64,000 nucleotides of DNA from Aphrocallistes beatrix. Lineage: Eukaryota; Porifera; Hexactinellida; Sceptrulophora; Aphrocallistidae. The stretch spans positions 5,541,925 to 5,605,924 of the forward strand of contig OY725488.1 of the NCBI GenBank assembly GCA_963281255.1, given 5' to 3'. The notes below the pieces were generated by a model. The model had not been told where the DNA came from. It worked only from the letters and a program-made list of their open reading frames with translations, and made no database searches. How positions within the stretch are numbered: the stretch's first letter is position 1; each line of letters opens with the position of its first letter. The position numbers and the translations under genes are program-made. This document shows, piece by piece, positions 50,901-61,429 of this stretch.

Positions 50901-53900
50901 CAGCTAGGCGTCTAGGATCAAAACCGTCATAGGTTTCCAGGAGTTTCTTGGCAGTCTTTACACGTGCGAGCTTTTGTTGATCGCCGAGGTTATGTGGGAC
51001 CCACTTACCGCAAATGGATCGGAAACCAAGCTGAGTAGTCAGAATGGAATGAATGGCCCCCGATGAAATCTCCATACTCTGCTCTAACTGCTCGATTGTT
51101 ATACACTTATCTTCCCTGACTTTGCTCTCGATTAGAGCAACATTCTCTGGGGTGCTGACGGACACCGGTCTCCCAGATCGAGGTAGATCTGACACGTCTG
51201 TATTTCCAGACTGAAATCGTGCAGCCCATTGCTCAACCGTTGATCTGGAAGGGCAGTCCATGCACAATACCTCCTGCAACTCGTTGTAGATGAGTACCGG
51301 CTGGATGCGGAGTTTTGTGCGAAACTCAATGTAAGCTCTCCATTTCAGATTAAAATTGTCATCCTTGGAAGCCATAATTTTACCAGTATGTTGAAATGAT
51401 GTGTGAATAAATTGATCAGAAATTTGTAATTTTCATTCAATCAAGCTAAGATTTTCAGTAAATCAAGCTAAGATATAAGGTTGTGTTATAGATGAAAACT
51501 GATTAGTTTACTATTATAGTCTGCGAAATATACCATGACCCGCAAGACTTATTGAACGCCCTAGTATTACTTGTACAATGTTGTAAGGATTTCAGATTCG
51601 GAATTTTGTAAAATTTCACTTCAATATTATAGAACCAAGCGGACACTTGAGTAAAAAAGGCCCCATAGAGCTCCTTCAAAGTCTTTTTTGATGCAGAACT
51701 ATGTACACATTTTAACCCCTTTCTGCCTAATTTAACCTTTCTTAACCTTCTATATAACCTTTTAGATAAAATCATATCATAATTACAATGAATTTAATTG
51801 CATTCTCTTATCTGTGTAGTTTTTTAGGTTTAATATTGAGTAAGATACTATGTAGTAATTTATAAATTGAATTTTGTATTAATAGCCCTCTATCGAGACA
51901 AGGTAAATTAAAGGAAGATATATAGTATATACTTATTTTGCTCTTTGACGACCGACAGCTAAGAGGAACTCGGATGACTCCCGTTAAAATGGTATTTATG
52001 TTCACTTTTTTTAGGTACTGTTCAGTACGGATTTTGCACTTACAAATGGCAGCACGTTATTAGACTATCTCTTCTCAAATTTCGCCAACTTATGGGTATC
52101 TGCCTGTGAGGCCTGGATGGGAATCTTCTTACAGGTTGTGATTCCGCAGGAAGAAGTTAAAGCAATGTTTGCAGATTGTTACATTAAGAATTACTTGTCC
52201 GTCCTTGATCAATATATTGATAACACCTCCAAGGAACACTGCTCTCTGCACTTCCTCTCTGTCCAATTATTCACTAGCCCCTCACTTGCTCTCAATCTCA
52301 TTCAGAATTCACAGGCACTGATCGTTATTACTCGTCTATTGGAGAATACTGTTTCAAACAAAGGTATGAAAAATATGCGGCTCTATTTCCCCGTATGCTA
52401 ATGCAGTTGCAACCAAGGAATTATCTAGGAGCGCGAGACGCTCCTTTAGGCGTATGATTTTAAGCTGCAAAGTGTCTAGGAGCGTGAAAATTCAGAAAAA
52501 TACCCAATTTACCCAATATTACAATGTTATTTAGCGATTTAGGCGTAAGAAAATTTAGAAATTTTAGATTAGGAGTGTATCTCTGGAAGGCTGTATAATA
52601 CCCTGGTTGCAACTATAATTTTTGTTATTCATTGTTTAGGTACCGCAAAACGTCCAATAGCCAGTAGTGATTTAAAAGCATTTCCAAAGAAGTTGAGAAG
52701 AAGCAGATTTTATTTGGCTCATGATTTGGGCTATCTGCTGCGGCATTCACCTGCAGGCGTAGTTCTAACCCAGCCCCTCCAGAATGCGTTCTTTGATGGT
52801 TTTAAGGAGTATGTCCGAGTTCTACGATATTTCGAAGAAGCTGATGCTGTCAAGAAAGTGATTGGAATACACATCTTGATTGAACCAGATTGGAACGGTG
52901 CTTTTAACACTCAGCGTATGTTCCAGCCGATTACTACCAATTACATTAATTGGATGTCTCAAAACAAGGCATTGTTAATGAAAGGGATAGAGGAGCTGTT
53001 TAATGAACTAAAGTCTTTGAGCAATCCAAGTAAACTTAGATTCAATAACAATATTGGATTTGACAACTACACCTACAAGGTAATCACTATATCTTTAATA
53101 TTTGGTTGCTGATATCTTATTATAGATTTCCTTTAGAGCCCTGAGGGAAAAGTTAGCAGAATAGCTGTCAGTTGCCATCTTCCTCTGACTCGTCTACTCT
53201 CAGGGTTGCTGAGTTCATGTCACTTACAAGGTGTTGATATATATGCTAATTCTTCCCTGAGAGAGGACATCGTGAAAAGGTGGTTGTTTGAGAGGGCAAT
53301 ACGTCCGATTGTATTTAAGAGCCAAGTGTCCAACCAGCACTGGAAAAGGAACGGTTTTTCTGTTATCAATATGGTCCTGAATTACCATTCATTCATGTGC
53401 AATGAAATGTACTATCGAGACCTCTACATGCTGCAGCTAGTTGCTGCTAGCCTCAGTCCTCAATACATACTTTTTAATCTCATCGAGAAATTTGAAGTTT
53501 CGAATTGGTTCAACCAATCTACAGAGAGTAAGAAATCTGATGATGATTTTGTTTCCAACATGTGTGAGGAGATGATGGGTACTTTGATTGCTATTTTGTT
53601 AGAGAGAAATAATACAAATTTAGCAGACCTGACTAGTGAACAGGTTACTGAGCAGAATCTCATCAATTTACTATTTTTAAAGGAATGGACCCATTCTAAA
53701 TTATTGGAAAGTATTGCTAGAGGAAATTTTGATAATGATGATCACTCCTTCCAATACCAACTTGACACCTATCTTCCTAAACTAGCTAAAGAATCTTGTA
53801 ACTCGGGGAAAAACAAGTTTACTTTAAAACCAGCATATTACGACAGAGTGTGTTTATTTTCTTACCACGATTCTAAAGAGAATCAATCTCAAGCCATGAA

Positions 53901-56517
53901 CCAATTAAAGACCCTAGCGAAATCGGATAGTGATGTCTTACAGATTTTACTTACTCCTCCAATTCTGCCCAACTTTCGTCCTCACCTCCGTTCTTTGCTG
54001 AATATTTTTGAGCATCCGGCATTTTTTGGCCTCATCTATATCATTTTAGATCGAGCAATCAATGAAGATGTTCAACTCTCTGACTTCACAACACACCAAG
54101 CTCTCTTTTTAATTGCCTTAGGTCTTCAGGAAGAAGAGAATGGAACTATTTCAAAGTTCTCCAAAAATCTTAAATCAGAAAATTTCTTACATATTTTAAC
54201 AAAACTCTCCTCATGCGCATCTTGTGCGGATATCAGACCCCTGATTGAATGGATTAATAGAAACATCCTTTCTAAAGAAGAATTCAATAGCATTTTCAAA
54301 GAGGTAGAAAGGGGTTCTTTGGATCAAAAGGAAATAGTTGAACGTGGAAAAATGCAACAAAACCGAGCAATGGACAGACTGAAACAGCAGCAAGCAGCCT
54401 TTTTAGAAAATTTCACTTTTGATGATGAAAACGATGATCAATTTGAGGACGCCATTGATCAAGCTGAATTAGCTCCATTTACCCAGTCAATCACTGGTGT
54501 CGGAGTTCATTGTCTTAATGTAGCCACTGAAACTCAGGCTTTTGATTGCATTTTCTGTCAAGAAAGTTCTGCCAGTCAAGTCGGGTCGGAAGATGGAAAG
54601 TTATTGGTTCTCCCCGCTTCCTGTATCCCTAGCTCCGTATTGAAGAAAACACAGAGCACAGTCAGATCCCTTGCAGAATTTGATGCTGTCTTACCTCACG
54701 CGACTCTCGAATTCGGTGTGATAACCAAAGGCTGTGGTCATTGCTTCCACTTCAGCTGCTGGGAGCAATTTATGAAGAGTTCTTCTACTAGCCACTCACA
54801 GCTAGTAATATCTCCATCTGAGTTCAAATGTCCACTTTGTAATTCCGTCTGTAACACAATCATTCCTCTCTCATTTGGAATACAATACAACGCCCGAGTC
54901 TCCGAGACGAATTCTCCGCCTTCCTTCGAGCAATTTCTTACCTTAATTTCCCTAATTAACAATGCTAAGTACTACACTCGCGATGCGATTAAAATAGCTA
55001 CTACATTTTCTGAAGGTTTTTATATCCAACAAGGATCCAACTCAACTTCCTTGTACACTCAAAACTCGAAAACCTTTAAAATCTTGGAAAAATGTCGACA
55101 GGTCGCTTATCCTGACGTCTCTCCTGAAACAGAGGATCCTTCTTTCCCTCTGCTCTCAGTTCTTAGCACTTTAAATTACACGCTACAATCCAAGTACAAT
55201 GAGCTTGCTGGTTTGGAGCAGAACTTGCTAAAGGATGTGAGTACCCATCAACAACTTGTATTTCGTTCTCTCATTCATTTACCTATTATTTACAGTGCTC
55301 TAAACACTCACCAGATCAAGTGTAGGTGTGCTAATACAATATTACAGTCACTACTGCCAACTTCAAGTAATAGTGATTCAAAAATGTTCGACTATGACGC
55401 TTTTTCACTCCTTGTTAATTTACAACTATCACTTCCTCATTTGATATCACAAGTAGTGAATGATATCCCCAATTCCAGCGTTTGCCTTGCGTTACTACCT
55501 GCCATCAGCCAACACGTGTTCAAACTGCTACTCTACTATCGTATTGTACAAATAGTAATGTTTCTTAACTTGGAGAGCATTTCGCTCTCTCAGGAACCGG
55601 ACGGAGTGAACAGAGATCCGCTATTCAAGTTGTGGTCTTTACGGAGGAAAGCGCTGCCAAAGATAGCGCGGGGGGCTGCGTTTTCAATGAAAGCACTTCA
55701 CGAAGAAATGCAAAGGTTTCTGCTGCCTTTTCTTAGATCTTGTGCGCTCTTCTATAATCTCCTGTTTGGAGTTCCTCTTCCCAAACAACTGGATGAATCG
55801 GTTGGAGCATCACCAACTGTGCCTTCCACACTGGAAGTTGATATTTTACTCGCATATCTAGATTGTCCTCTCTTCATGGAGTGCTTGACCGAAATGTTCG
55901 CGAACAGGCCATCCGATGAACTAATTAAAACTTGGTTTGCCGTTAATAGCAGCTCCAGTCTTGTATACGCTCGGGATATTCAACATCCATCCCTGATCAT
56001 ATCTCCCTATGGTGGTCTTATCGATCTCCCACAGCCTTATATGGCGATTCTCACAGAAGCCTCTAGCTATAACTGCCCCGTAACATCTGGGAAAGCAGAA
56101 AATGTTGTTAAATGCCTGATTTGTGGAAAGTGCCTCTGCATTTGTTGTTTTGCTTGTATTGAAAATAACAAACTTATCTACCAGAATGCTCAGGCACTCG
56201 GCCCTTTTGCAACTCATATGATGCAATGTTCAAACGGAATTGGAATTGGGATCTGGGTTAAGAGTGCTCGCTTGGTTTTACTATCGTGTAGGAGTAGAGT
56301 AAGCAATCAAACTCCGCAAATAACTGGTACACTCCAGTCTATCCCATATCTCGATAAATTCGGTGAGCATGATGACGACCTAAGAAAAGGTTCTCCTCTC
56401 TTTCTATCGCAAGAGTATATAAAGATAAAACAGATGTGGTTGAGAAATGAGATCCCAAGGATCATTGAGAAGAGCCGCGAAGAACATCATTGGTTGTTGG
56501 ATTTTCAAACCCTTTAG
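44916..56517 (+). CDS. UBR1/UBR2: UBR1/UBR2-type N-recognin E3 ubiquitin ligase (six exons)
   Basis: Join 44916-45325, 45394-45607, 46207-46488, 52015-52363, 52640-53079, 53137-56517, giving 1691 aa (human UBR1/2 about 1750). All junctions are GT/AG and keep phase. UBR1/2 recognise destabilising N-terminal residues (N-degron pathway) with the E2 UBE2A/B. Exon 1 has the UBR-box zinc cluster (CGRVFDQGDYFYTCIECRTD, then CFFVSTHVSHNYK and CCDCGDVEAW). The ClpS-like region follows in exons 2-3 (MVINDEDNTFDGVV, then TYAIDKLGRGLV). Exon 6 has HLPLTRLL, a helical middle, a RING-H2 (CIFCQ, GCGHCFHFSCW, CPLC) and the C-terminal cap with YGGLIDLPQPYMAIL, CLICGKCLC and LSQEYIKIKQMW. Intron 3 (46489-52014) is 5.5 kb and contains the ADAM gene, a mariner element and a foldback; the other introns are 57-600 bp. 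Confidence 0.93.
46844..46954. repeat. Inverted repeat (arms about 50 bp) in UBR intron 3
   Basis: Arm 1 at 46844-46895 (GTATATTCGTGATATCAGTA to CTGTTTCC) and arm 2 at 46907-46954 (GGAAACAGCAGTCTGAAACT to ATATAC), with a loop of about 11 bp. Nearly complementary, with a few mismatches and small gaps. Probably a small foldback element. Confidence 0.8.
47230..49374 (+). CDS. ADAM metalloprotease-disintegrin, nested in UBR intron 3
   Basis: Intronless, 714 aa from the ATG at 47230, which begins a signal peptide (MASLRLPLVTTSIFFIVS); a frame start at 47176 would put 18 residues ahead of it. Domains: prodomain, a likely furin-type site RIRK before residue 200, a reprolysin domain with the full zinc motif HEMGHNFGMEHD (about residues 336-347) and a Met-turn-like RIMNAIG, a disintegrin domain (CGNKFVEEGEECDCG, CCEPGTCRL, CDLPEYCTG), a cysteine-rich region (GACRTLRTQCQGLWG), an EGF-like module (CTNVATCQCDTGYIGLNC) and a hydrophobic C-terminus with no cytoplasmic tail. 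Catalytic residues are intact, so ectodomain shedding is plausible. The hydrophobic end could be a tail-less anchor or a GPI signal. It lies in UBR intron 3, same strand. The ADAM subfamily is not resolved. Confidence 0.92.
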   Translation: MASLRLPLVTTSIFFIVSCLSIVHPTLLSDFHILAAKRAESYQHVKFTIISSSSLDITAFPESISILLEFPDRPEWILRLKLNQGLIHRDFQILCQSGDSQLTECNDGVVHCFYHGYVDQYPDSKVALSICEGLKGSILISGEYYYIEPLLDSHIIYKHVDKLPKREKTCGIDSTRFISLSPANFSHVTSRIRKDVVSRFVELHLVMDRTLHTNLGANTNTSINYIISVANEMDMMYSGISIRIALVGVSLWESSDLISVDPDLSITLDTFIAYLPTLAMEVSTQFDNAQLITGKDNPSSTVVGYAPLSSMCLADSGGVNRDLDLRPLDIAATIAHEMGHNFGMEHDDVDNRPCYECPGSDCTRIMNAIGTVDIPVQFSQCSIDDLDANLKDGLGACIFNQPTVLFTDVKCGNKFVEEGEECDCGSVTECPSVDPCCEPGTCRLKANTECSDGPCCNNCQFLSSATLCRGKQNVCDLPEYCTGITSACPANLYKSDGSVCSVIGSSSYCYFGACRTLRTQCQGLWGTTGVDAAADICFESINTEGSLYGNCGIMEHPNGSSNFIPCADENVKCGKIQCLTPPNAELLPAGSANLTYVTISDNGQTVECTGASIDLGADIPDPGLVVEGVKCGQERICVNQECVTLSSVFSTNCPIGTGGAFCSGRGTCTNVATCQCDTGYIGLNCSQASSAHALKFSYFQIFFVFSTFFMTSIM
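49375..50230. other. ADAM 3' flank within UBR intron 3
   Basis: AT-rich, no gene. A TTTATTTATTTATTTA run is at about 49735. Confidence 0.4.
50231..51564 (-). mobile_element. Mariner element with both terminal inverted repeats (1334 bp)
   Basis: TA-flanked. Left CTAGGGCATTCAAAAAGTCT (50231) and right the inverse (AGACTTATTGAACGCCCTAG, ending 51564), about 30 bp each with two mismatches. It contains one transposase frame on the minus strand. Full-length size for mariner. Inserted in UBR intron 3. Confidence 0.9.
50365..51375 (-). pseudogene. Mariner transposase, inactivated
   Basis: 336 codons from the ATG at 51375. N-terminal HTH (KLRIQPVLIYNELQEVLC, STVEQWAARFQ), the linker (DLPRSGRPVS) and catalytic motifs: first Asp in GDETWVYY and second in LLIDNASSHTA. 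The third catalytic Asp, expected in SPDLAPCD, is Tyr here (SPDLAPCYFWLFP). After LFPKLKIYL the frame shifts: the normal C-terminal reading continues in another frame and there meets a TAG. It is therefore dead in at least two ways, though the TIRs are still well matched, suggesting a fairly recent, cross-mobilised or decaying copy. Confidence 0.85.
51565..52014. other. 3' part of UBR intron 3
   Basis: A 90-codon minus-strand frame (51503-51775) runs into the mariner terminal repeat and has no recognisable domain; not called. Ends in a TTTTTTTAG acceptor. Confidence 0.35.
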
Positions 56518-57418
56518 ATTCACATGTTGATAAGTTGATTTATGCTTGTACTTTTTACTGAAGCCTAGATTACATTAGAATTATTCTTTACGATGTGCAA
56601 TTTGTATGCAGTTTACATTTTGCATATCTAGTTATTGATTGTATTTAAATATTGCATTTATCGTAAGAGCAGTAGTATACGTATATTTTGCTAATTAACT
56701 CAGTACAATGTCGTATGTAATAATACAGACTGTGTCAAGTATCACCCATTGTCCAATATTTTAAACAGAAAGCCGCTATTCAGTAATTAACATATGTATA
56801 CATATATACATATCTCCTTTTTAAAAATTTCTTAGTTTAAGCATGAAGCGACTTCTCAATGGTTAATATAAGTTATTTCAATGTGTAGAATCCGATTTTC
56901 GAACTTTGAAAGTAACAAGCGTGCTTCGCTTGCTTGCACTCGCGGCTGCACTATCTGTCTGTCGACCGACGTTTTTTAATCATCTTGTTCATGAGCAACT
57001 ACGCAGTTAAGGAGCATTTCGCGTTATCAGGCCGGGTTCTAAATGAAACAGTAATATCCAGTGCTCTATTACGCCAATTATTTTACAATATATACATAGT
57101 ACATGTATATATTTAGACATTAGGTGACAATGAAGCCACATTCAAGAGTAAGCTTTTTTTCTTTTTGGGCAACATTGTAGCGAATCTTATATCTTTGCTA
57201 ACTCTAACTTTATTTCCCCTACTATTGTGTCAAATTTGTTATTTTTCTAATTTTGGATGCTTGGTTATTAAGCTTTTAAATTGAGGGATAGTTCAGCATG
57301 TAAGGAATTATATTATTCACAGTTTATTTGAATTTCTGCATTCTCCCTTGTATAATAACAGTTTTAACTGAATAGTTGTATAATTAATCATATCTCTCGT
57401 CATTTTTGAAAAAGTTAG
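56518..57418. other. UBR 3' flank with small repeat fragments
   Basis: 56860-56960 contains the ATGTGTAGAATCCGATTTT phrase of the 32.4-kb repeat and a scrap of GC-head MITE (AAGCGTGCTTCGCTTGCTTG at 56917), then CTGTCTGTCGACCGACG, also seen at 32725. No gene. Confidence 0.45.
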
Positions 57419-58030
57419 ATGCTAGATACGAGCGATACTTTTAGAGTCACTATTCCTCTCTCTCAAGTTACATTAAAACCTAACGACGCGCTCTTCCCAC
57501 CCTCCAAATCAGCATCTGAAACGATAAGTTTTAAAAAATGTTCAAAATCTCTTTTTGCTTCTCCTCAAAGTCCTGCAAACAGCATTCTATATTCCTCGGA
57601 TATAAGGAATTGCCTGAGTCCTAGCCTTACTTTTAGTGACAGTGATGCTGAAGATATCTTGCTTGTCATCGATCAGGCTCCGGTCCAATTTGTACAGTGT
57701 ATCTTCACCAATCCAACCGAATTACAAGCAATCGACAAACTGACCAGTCCTGTACCCTCCACAACTAATGAATTTGACAGTAATTCTGACATGTATTTGT
57801 CCAATGCAAACAGTGATATCCGACAAAAAAATAATCATAAAGCTGCTAGAAAATTTGCTTCACCCCCAGGCGCAACTCGTAAAACGCTTATTAAACGTCA
57901 TATCAGGTATAAAGATCAACGAAAGTTCCCTTGCACTAAAGATTTCTTTGAATTTCTATGTTTCAGTAAGGAAAAACGAATTAATCTTCCAAAGGCAAAA
58001 AAATTCATTGTTTCTAATGTTTCTCTGTAG
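57419..58030 (+). CDS. Hypothetical protein, 203 aa, serine-rich
   Basis: Single exon. The N-terminal part is Ser/Thr/Pro-rich and probably disordered, with an acidic patch (TFSDSDAEDILLVIDQ at about residue 71). The C-terminal third is basic (KAARKFASPPGATRKTLIKR, HIRYKDQRKF). No signal peptide, membrane segment or recognised domain. The ATG is directly preceded by AAAGTTAG, an acceptor-like end. Length and non-repetitive composition favour a real gene, but I cannot assign a function. Same strand as UBR, 900 bp downstream. Confidence 0.45.
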   Translation: MLDTSDTFRVTIPLSQVTLKPNDALFPPSKSASETISFKKCSKSLFASPQSPANSILYSSDIRNCLSPSLTFSDSDAEDILLVIDQAPVQFVQCIFTNPTELQAIDKLTSPVPSTTNEFDSNSDMYLSNANSDIRQKNNHKAARKFASPPGATRKTLIKRHIRYKDQRKFPCTKDFFEFLCFSKEKRINLPKAKKFIVSNVSL

Positions 58031-58589
58031 AGTTAATAACTCACAGTTAAATACACACTTATTCATGAATGCTTGCTTGTAAATATTTCTGATGTTGTAA
58101 ATATCAATGCTCTAATTCACCTTGTTTATGGCTTATTTATTATTGCATTAACAATTTCAGAATATATTCCTATTTCAATCTATTAGAGTACGATTTTAAA
58201 AAGCTAATCGGCGTTTAGCGCAGAAAAGTAGATTCCTAGCTGTATATATTATCTCTAAATACTTCAGTTGGATGGTAACTGCTGTATAAAGTTTATATTT
58301 TTTATATGTCTGCGACAATCTCTTGACCTTTGAAGTTGGAAATTAAATTAATCAGGAAACTGAATTTCGCGTACCGTAATAATGTGAGTGGCGCAGTAGC
58401 ATTTCATTTGGGTATAGTAAGCTAACTTCATGATTAAATTGATGATTATTTATAGTAAATATTGCAGGTTTTTCAGTAGCTATGAAATTTCCAAAAGAAA
58501 AGGTGACCAGAGGAATTTTAAACAAAACCTGAACATTTTAATTTTTTCGGAAAATGACTAGACTTTATATAGAAATCGTATAAAAAATA

Positions 58590-58675
58590 GGGCATGGCCT
58601 ACTACACATAAGGCCAAAGAGTAACTTACTGACTTTTGACTAGGGATGCAGAAAAAAGATGGTTGAACTAATGAG
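58590..58675 (+). repeat. Dispersed repeat, copy 2
   Basis: CATGGCCTACTACACATAAG, TTTTGACTAGGGATGCAG and AGATGGTTGAACTAA match 36508-36595. It leads straight into the tandem repeat that follows. Confidence 0.6.
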
Positions 58676-58840
58676 GAAACAACATTTGTCCGAATTTGTA
58701 AGTTGTCATTTGTCCGAATTGCGTCCATTTTCATTTGACGGAATTGTATAATTTGGAATATCGTCATTTGTCCAAATCGTAATTTCGAATATTGTCATTT
58801 GTGCGAATCGATTTTTGGAAGATTGTCATTTGTCGGAAAA
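58676..58840. repeat. Degenerate tandem repeat, TCATTTGTCCGAAT type
   Basis: Six or seven copies of TYATTTGTCCGAAT separated by roughly 10-25 bp (for example at 58683, 58708, 58729, 58764). Irregular spacing, non-coding. Confidence 0.6.
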
Positions 58841-59394
58841 ATCATTTTTGATAAACAAGATATACAAGTATATACAATACGATATTCTAGAAATGCACAC
58901 GTTAATTTTTCACAAGATAAGAATCAGTAAACACAACTTGATTGAACTCGAATTTTCATGCCATGCAGGCATGCGAGCTTTTGCAGCCAGTAAGTGATTA
59001 AACTCGAGCAACAATGCCCCATATGCCGATCCAATATAGACAGTCATTTAGGAACATTTACTGATTAATTTGTAGAGGTCGCAACGGGCCTGAATCTCGG
59101 CCCGAGGTCTTTAACCCAGGCCCAAGACCCGGTCCGGCCCGACGTACCTAGGCCCAAAGCAAACAAGCGTATAGCCCGCGTCTACCTGAACTAGTATACG
59201 TACTGGAAAGTATGTTTCTCAAAAAAACTATGGATGATGACTGTTAACCGATCAAGAAATAACATTTAATTTACGTACTACAGTAATCAGTAATCATTAA
59301 CAATAAATAATATTAATCAGTTTATCTTGACCAGATGCCGATAGGTTGGTGTCGGGTGACTAAGTTCAATTATTCTTCTTCAAGTAGGATCTTG
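58841..59394. other. Non-coding; contains a GGCCCGA-rich patch
   Basis: 59080-59180 is GC-rich with several GGCCCRA/GGCCCAA repeats (GGCCTGAATCTCGGCCCGAG, GGTCCGGCCCGACG), possibly the end of an element. No gene. Confidence 0.35.
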
Positions 59395-59672
59395 AAGAAA
59401 GAATATTATCCACATTAGATGTCAACTATGTATTTGAAAAAAAGCCTAAGATCTCTTGCAATCCATTCTGCACAAAGCTCAGCGAATGTTTACCTCTCTC
59501 GTAGAGGTATATAGTCCATTTGACAAAGTGAAGTTAACTTTAACTGCCTTGTTTGATCTGAACTAGAATTACAATCTTTGGAATGTCTGGAGAGGTGTGA
59601 TGTTCCACACTTTTTAGTGTTATATGAAAGTAATGACTCACATTTGATGCATTTTACAAAAGGTATAGGCAC
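59395..59672 (-). pseudogene. hAT transposase N-terminal relic with BED-type zinc finger
   Basis: A minus-strand frame from 59672 reads PIPFVKCIKCESLLSYNT then KKCGTSHLSRHSKDC, a C2H-C/H BED finger as in hAT transposases. After a stop the continuation gives FAELCAEWIARDLR (59480-59420), like the hAT segment following the BED finger, then stops. No catalytic domain. A different fragment from the TTF-type relic at 7290. Confidence 0.65.
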
Positions 59673-59814
59673 ACAGCCTACGTAACTATAATTTTACCCC
59701 ACCATGGATTACTTCAAGTCTATTTTGTAAACAAACCATAATGTTTGACATAAATTGGACTACGATAAAATGCAGTATATAATATAGGATAAGTATCGTT
59801 GTTAGTTTATATTG

Positions 59815-60928
59815 TACAAGCGCGCTTCGCTTGCTTGCGCTGCGCGGCTGGCGGACACTTCGTGTCCGCCGGAGGCTCCCTTCGGTCGCCTGGGGTCACA
59901 CTGGTTAATTATAAGGGAGATAACATCTCTAAATATGTCCATCTTAGTGTTAAAATCGATTTCACTCGAAAAATCACCAAATTTGTCAATTTTAAAATTT
60001 TTGATGCGTAATGATGACGTCATAACAAAGTGATGAGTCATCATTTTTTTGAAAGTCGCATCATATGTGAGGTATGTTAGTATACAGATTCTATTAAAAT
60101 TTCAGCCTTCTATCTCCTATAATGGCTGAGTTATGCCCGAATAACTGTGTTGCTTAACTTTTTAAAATGTGACAATGACGTCATAATTCCATGATGAGTC
60201 GACATTTTGCTCTGAACTCAGAACTTACTGGAGCCATAGCCAAAAGACTCTCACATGCCAAAAATCAGCCTTCTGCGCCCGGCAGTTTCTTCAATCAATT
60301 CGTTACAGATATACTTAGGGCGGTCAGAAAGTTCTAATCAGTGTTATCATACACTCTTATTGTACCTTATTAGATTGATATTGAAGCTTGAATTTACTTC
60401 TTAACACATTCACAAGTGATACCAATTTACAAAATCAAAATCTAGAGAAAACTCTTTGTATACCACTTCCTATATATTGTGTCGCTTGAGCCACCGTGTA
60501 AAATTATGGCCACAAACCACCCGACCTTCCCTCAAGAGTAACGACATTACAAGGGCATTACTAAGCGATATGAATGCTCAAATACAAATCAATCTTAGGA
60601 AGTTGATGGGAATGATACTCTCTCAGATTCAAATATCTGATAATGGAGCCTACTTTTTAGGGAAGGACGAGTGGTGAACGGGTGGTTTGTGGCCATAATT
60701 TTACACGGTGGCTCAAGCGACACAATATATAGGACGTGGTATACAAAGTTTTCTCTAGATTTTGATTCTGTAAATTGGTATCACTTGTGAATGTGTTAAG
60801 AAGTAAATTCAAGCTTCAATATCGATCCAATAAGGTACAATAAGAGTATATGATAGCACTGATTAGAACTTTCTGACCGCCCTAAGTATATATATATACA
60901 ATCATCGAGTTTTAATAGTAAAGATTAC
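59815..60928 (+). mobile_element. GC-head MITE, nearly complete, tail split by a foldback element
   Basis: Head ACAAGCGCGCTTCGCTTGCT, first hairpin perfect with loop TTC (GGCGGACAC/GTGTCCGCC), second hairpin altered (GGCTCCC/GGTCGCC), TGACGTCA at 60015-60022 and 60176-60183, then ATCAATTCGTTACAGATA. The terminal repeat (ATCGAGTTTTAATAGTAAAG) resumes after the insertion at about 60905. Confidence 0.85.
60314..60886. mobile_element. Foldback element with about 210-bp inverted arms
   Basis: TA-flanked, 573 bp. Left arm 60314-60523 (starts CTTAGGGCGGTCAGAAAGTT), right arm 60679-60886 (inverse), nearly identical apart from a handful of changes. The 155-bp centre lies in an open plus-strand frame (60456-60677) with non-repetitive content. 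Young by arm identity. Superfamily probably Tc1/mariner-type, from the TA target. Confidence 0.9.
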
Positions 60929-61429
60929 CTACAATATTTCATACATTTTCTTCCTAATGCCCAATTTATTCATCCACACGTTACGTTCCAGTGTTTGAAA
61001 TGTTGAATTATTGGTCCAAGGAAATGCAAGATGAATGGAGAAGGTTTCTCCATAAAGATGATGCATGGAAATTGGCGAGTCTTCATTTGTGCGAGACATT
61101 TCTGTCGAGGATATACTACTTCCCTTCGATATTCCCTAGGGTGATGGTACAGTGAAGAAAGTTTCCAGAAAACCTGGTCTTCGGAAATTGCCAAGCCCAT
61201 CAAATATCAATCTTCTTAATTGTCCTTCATATTTAAGTGTGAATTGGGATTTCCAATTGTCATACATCCTGAAAAAGCATCCGAACAAGTCGACGAGGAA
61301 GACGAGGCTATGGGAGAGCATGGAACTGGTGATATGGAGGAGTTAGAGAATATGGGTTAGATGGACCTAGGACTGCTTTAGCAAGTTTATTGTGGTGAGA
61401 GCGCTTAAAACGAAGTCAGCTGAAGGTAT
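60929..61429. other. Non-coding, with a degraded coding-like segment
   Basis: Around 60995-61130 fragments such as CARHF and CRGYTTS in different frames hint at a degraded zinc-finger (THAP-like) sequence; not enough to call. Confidence 0.25.

Noticed and set aside
51503-51775. 90-codon minus-strand frame next to the mariner
   Set aside because: Runs through the mariner terminal repeat and has no domain; chance frame.
60995-61130. THAP-like zinc finger fragments (CARHF, CRGYTTS)
   Set aside because: Spread over different frames and too degraded to distinguish from chance.
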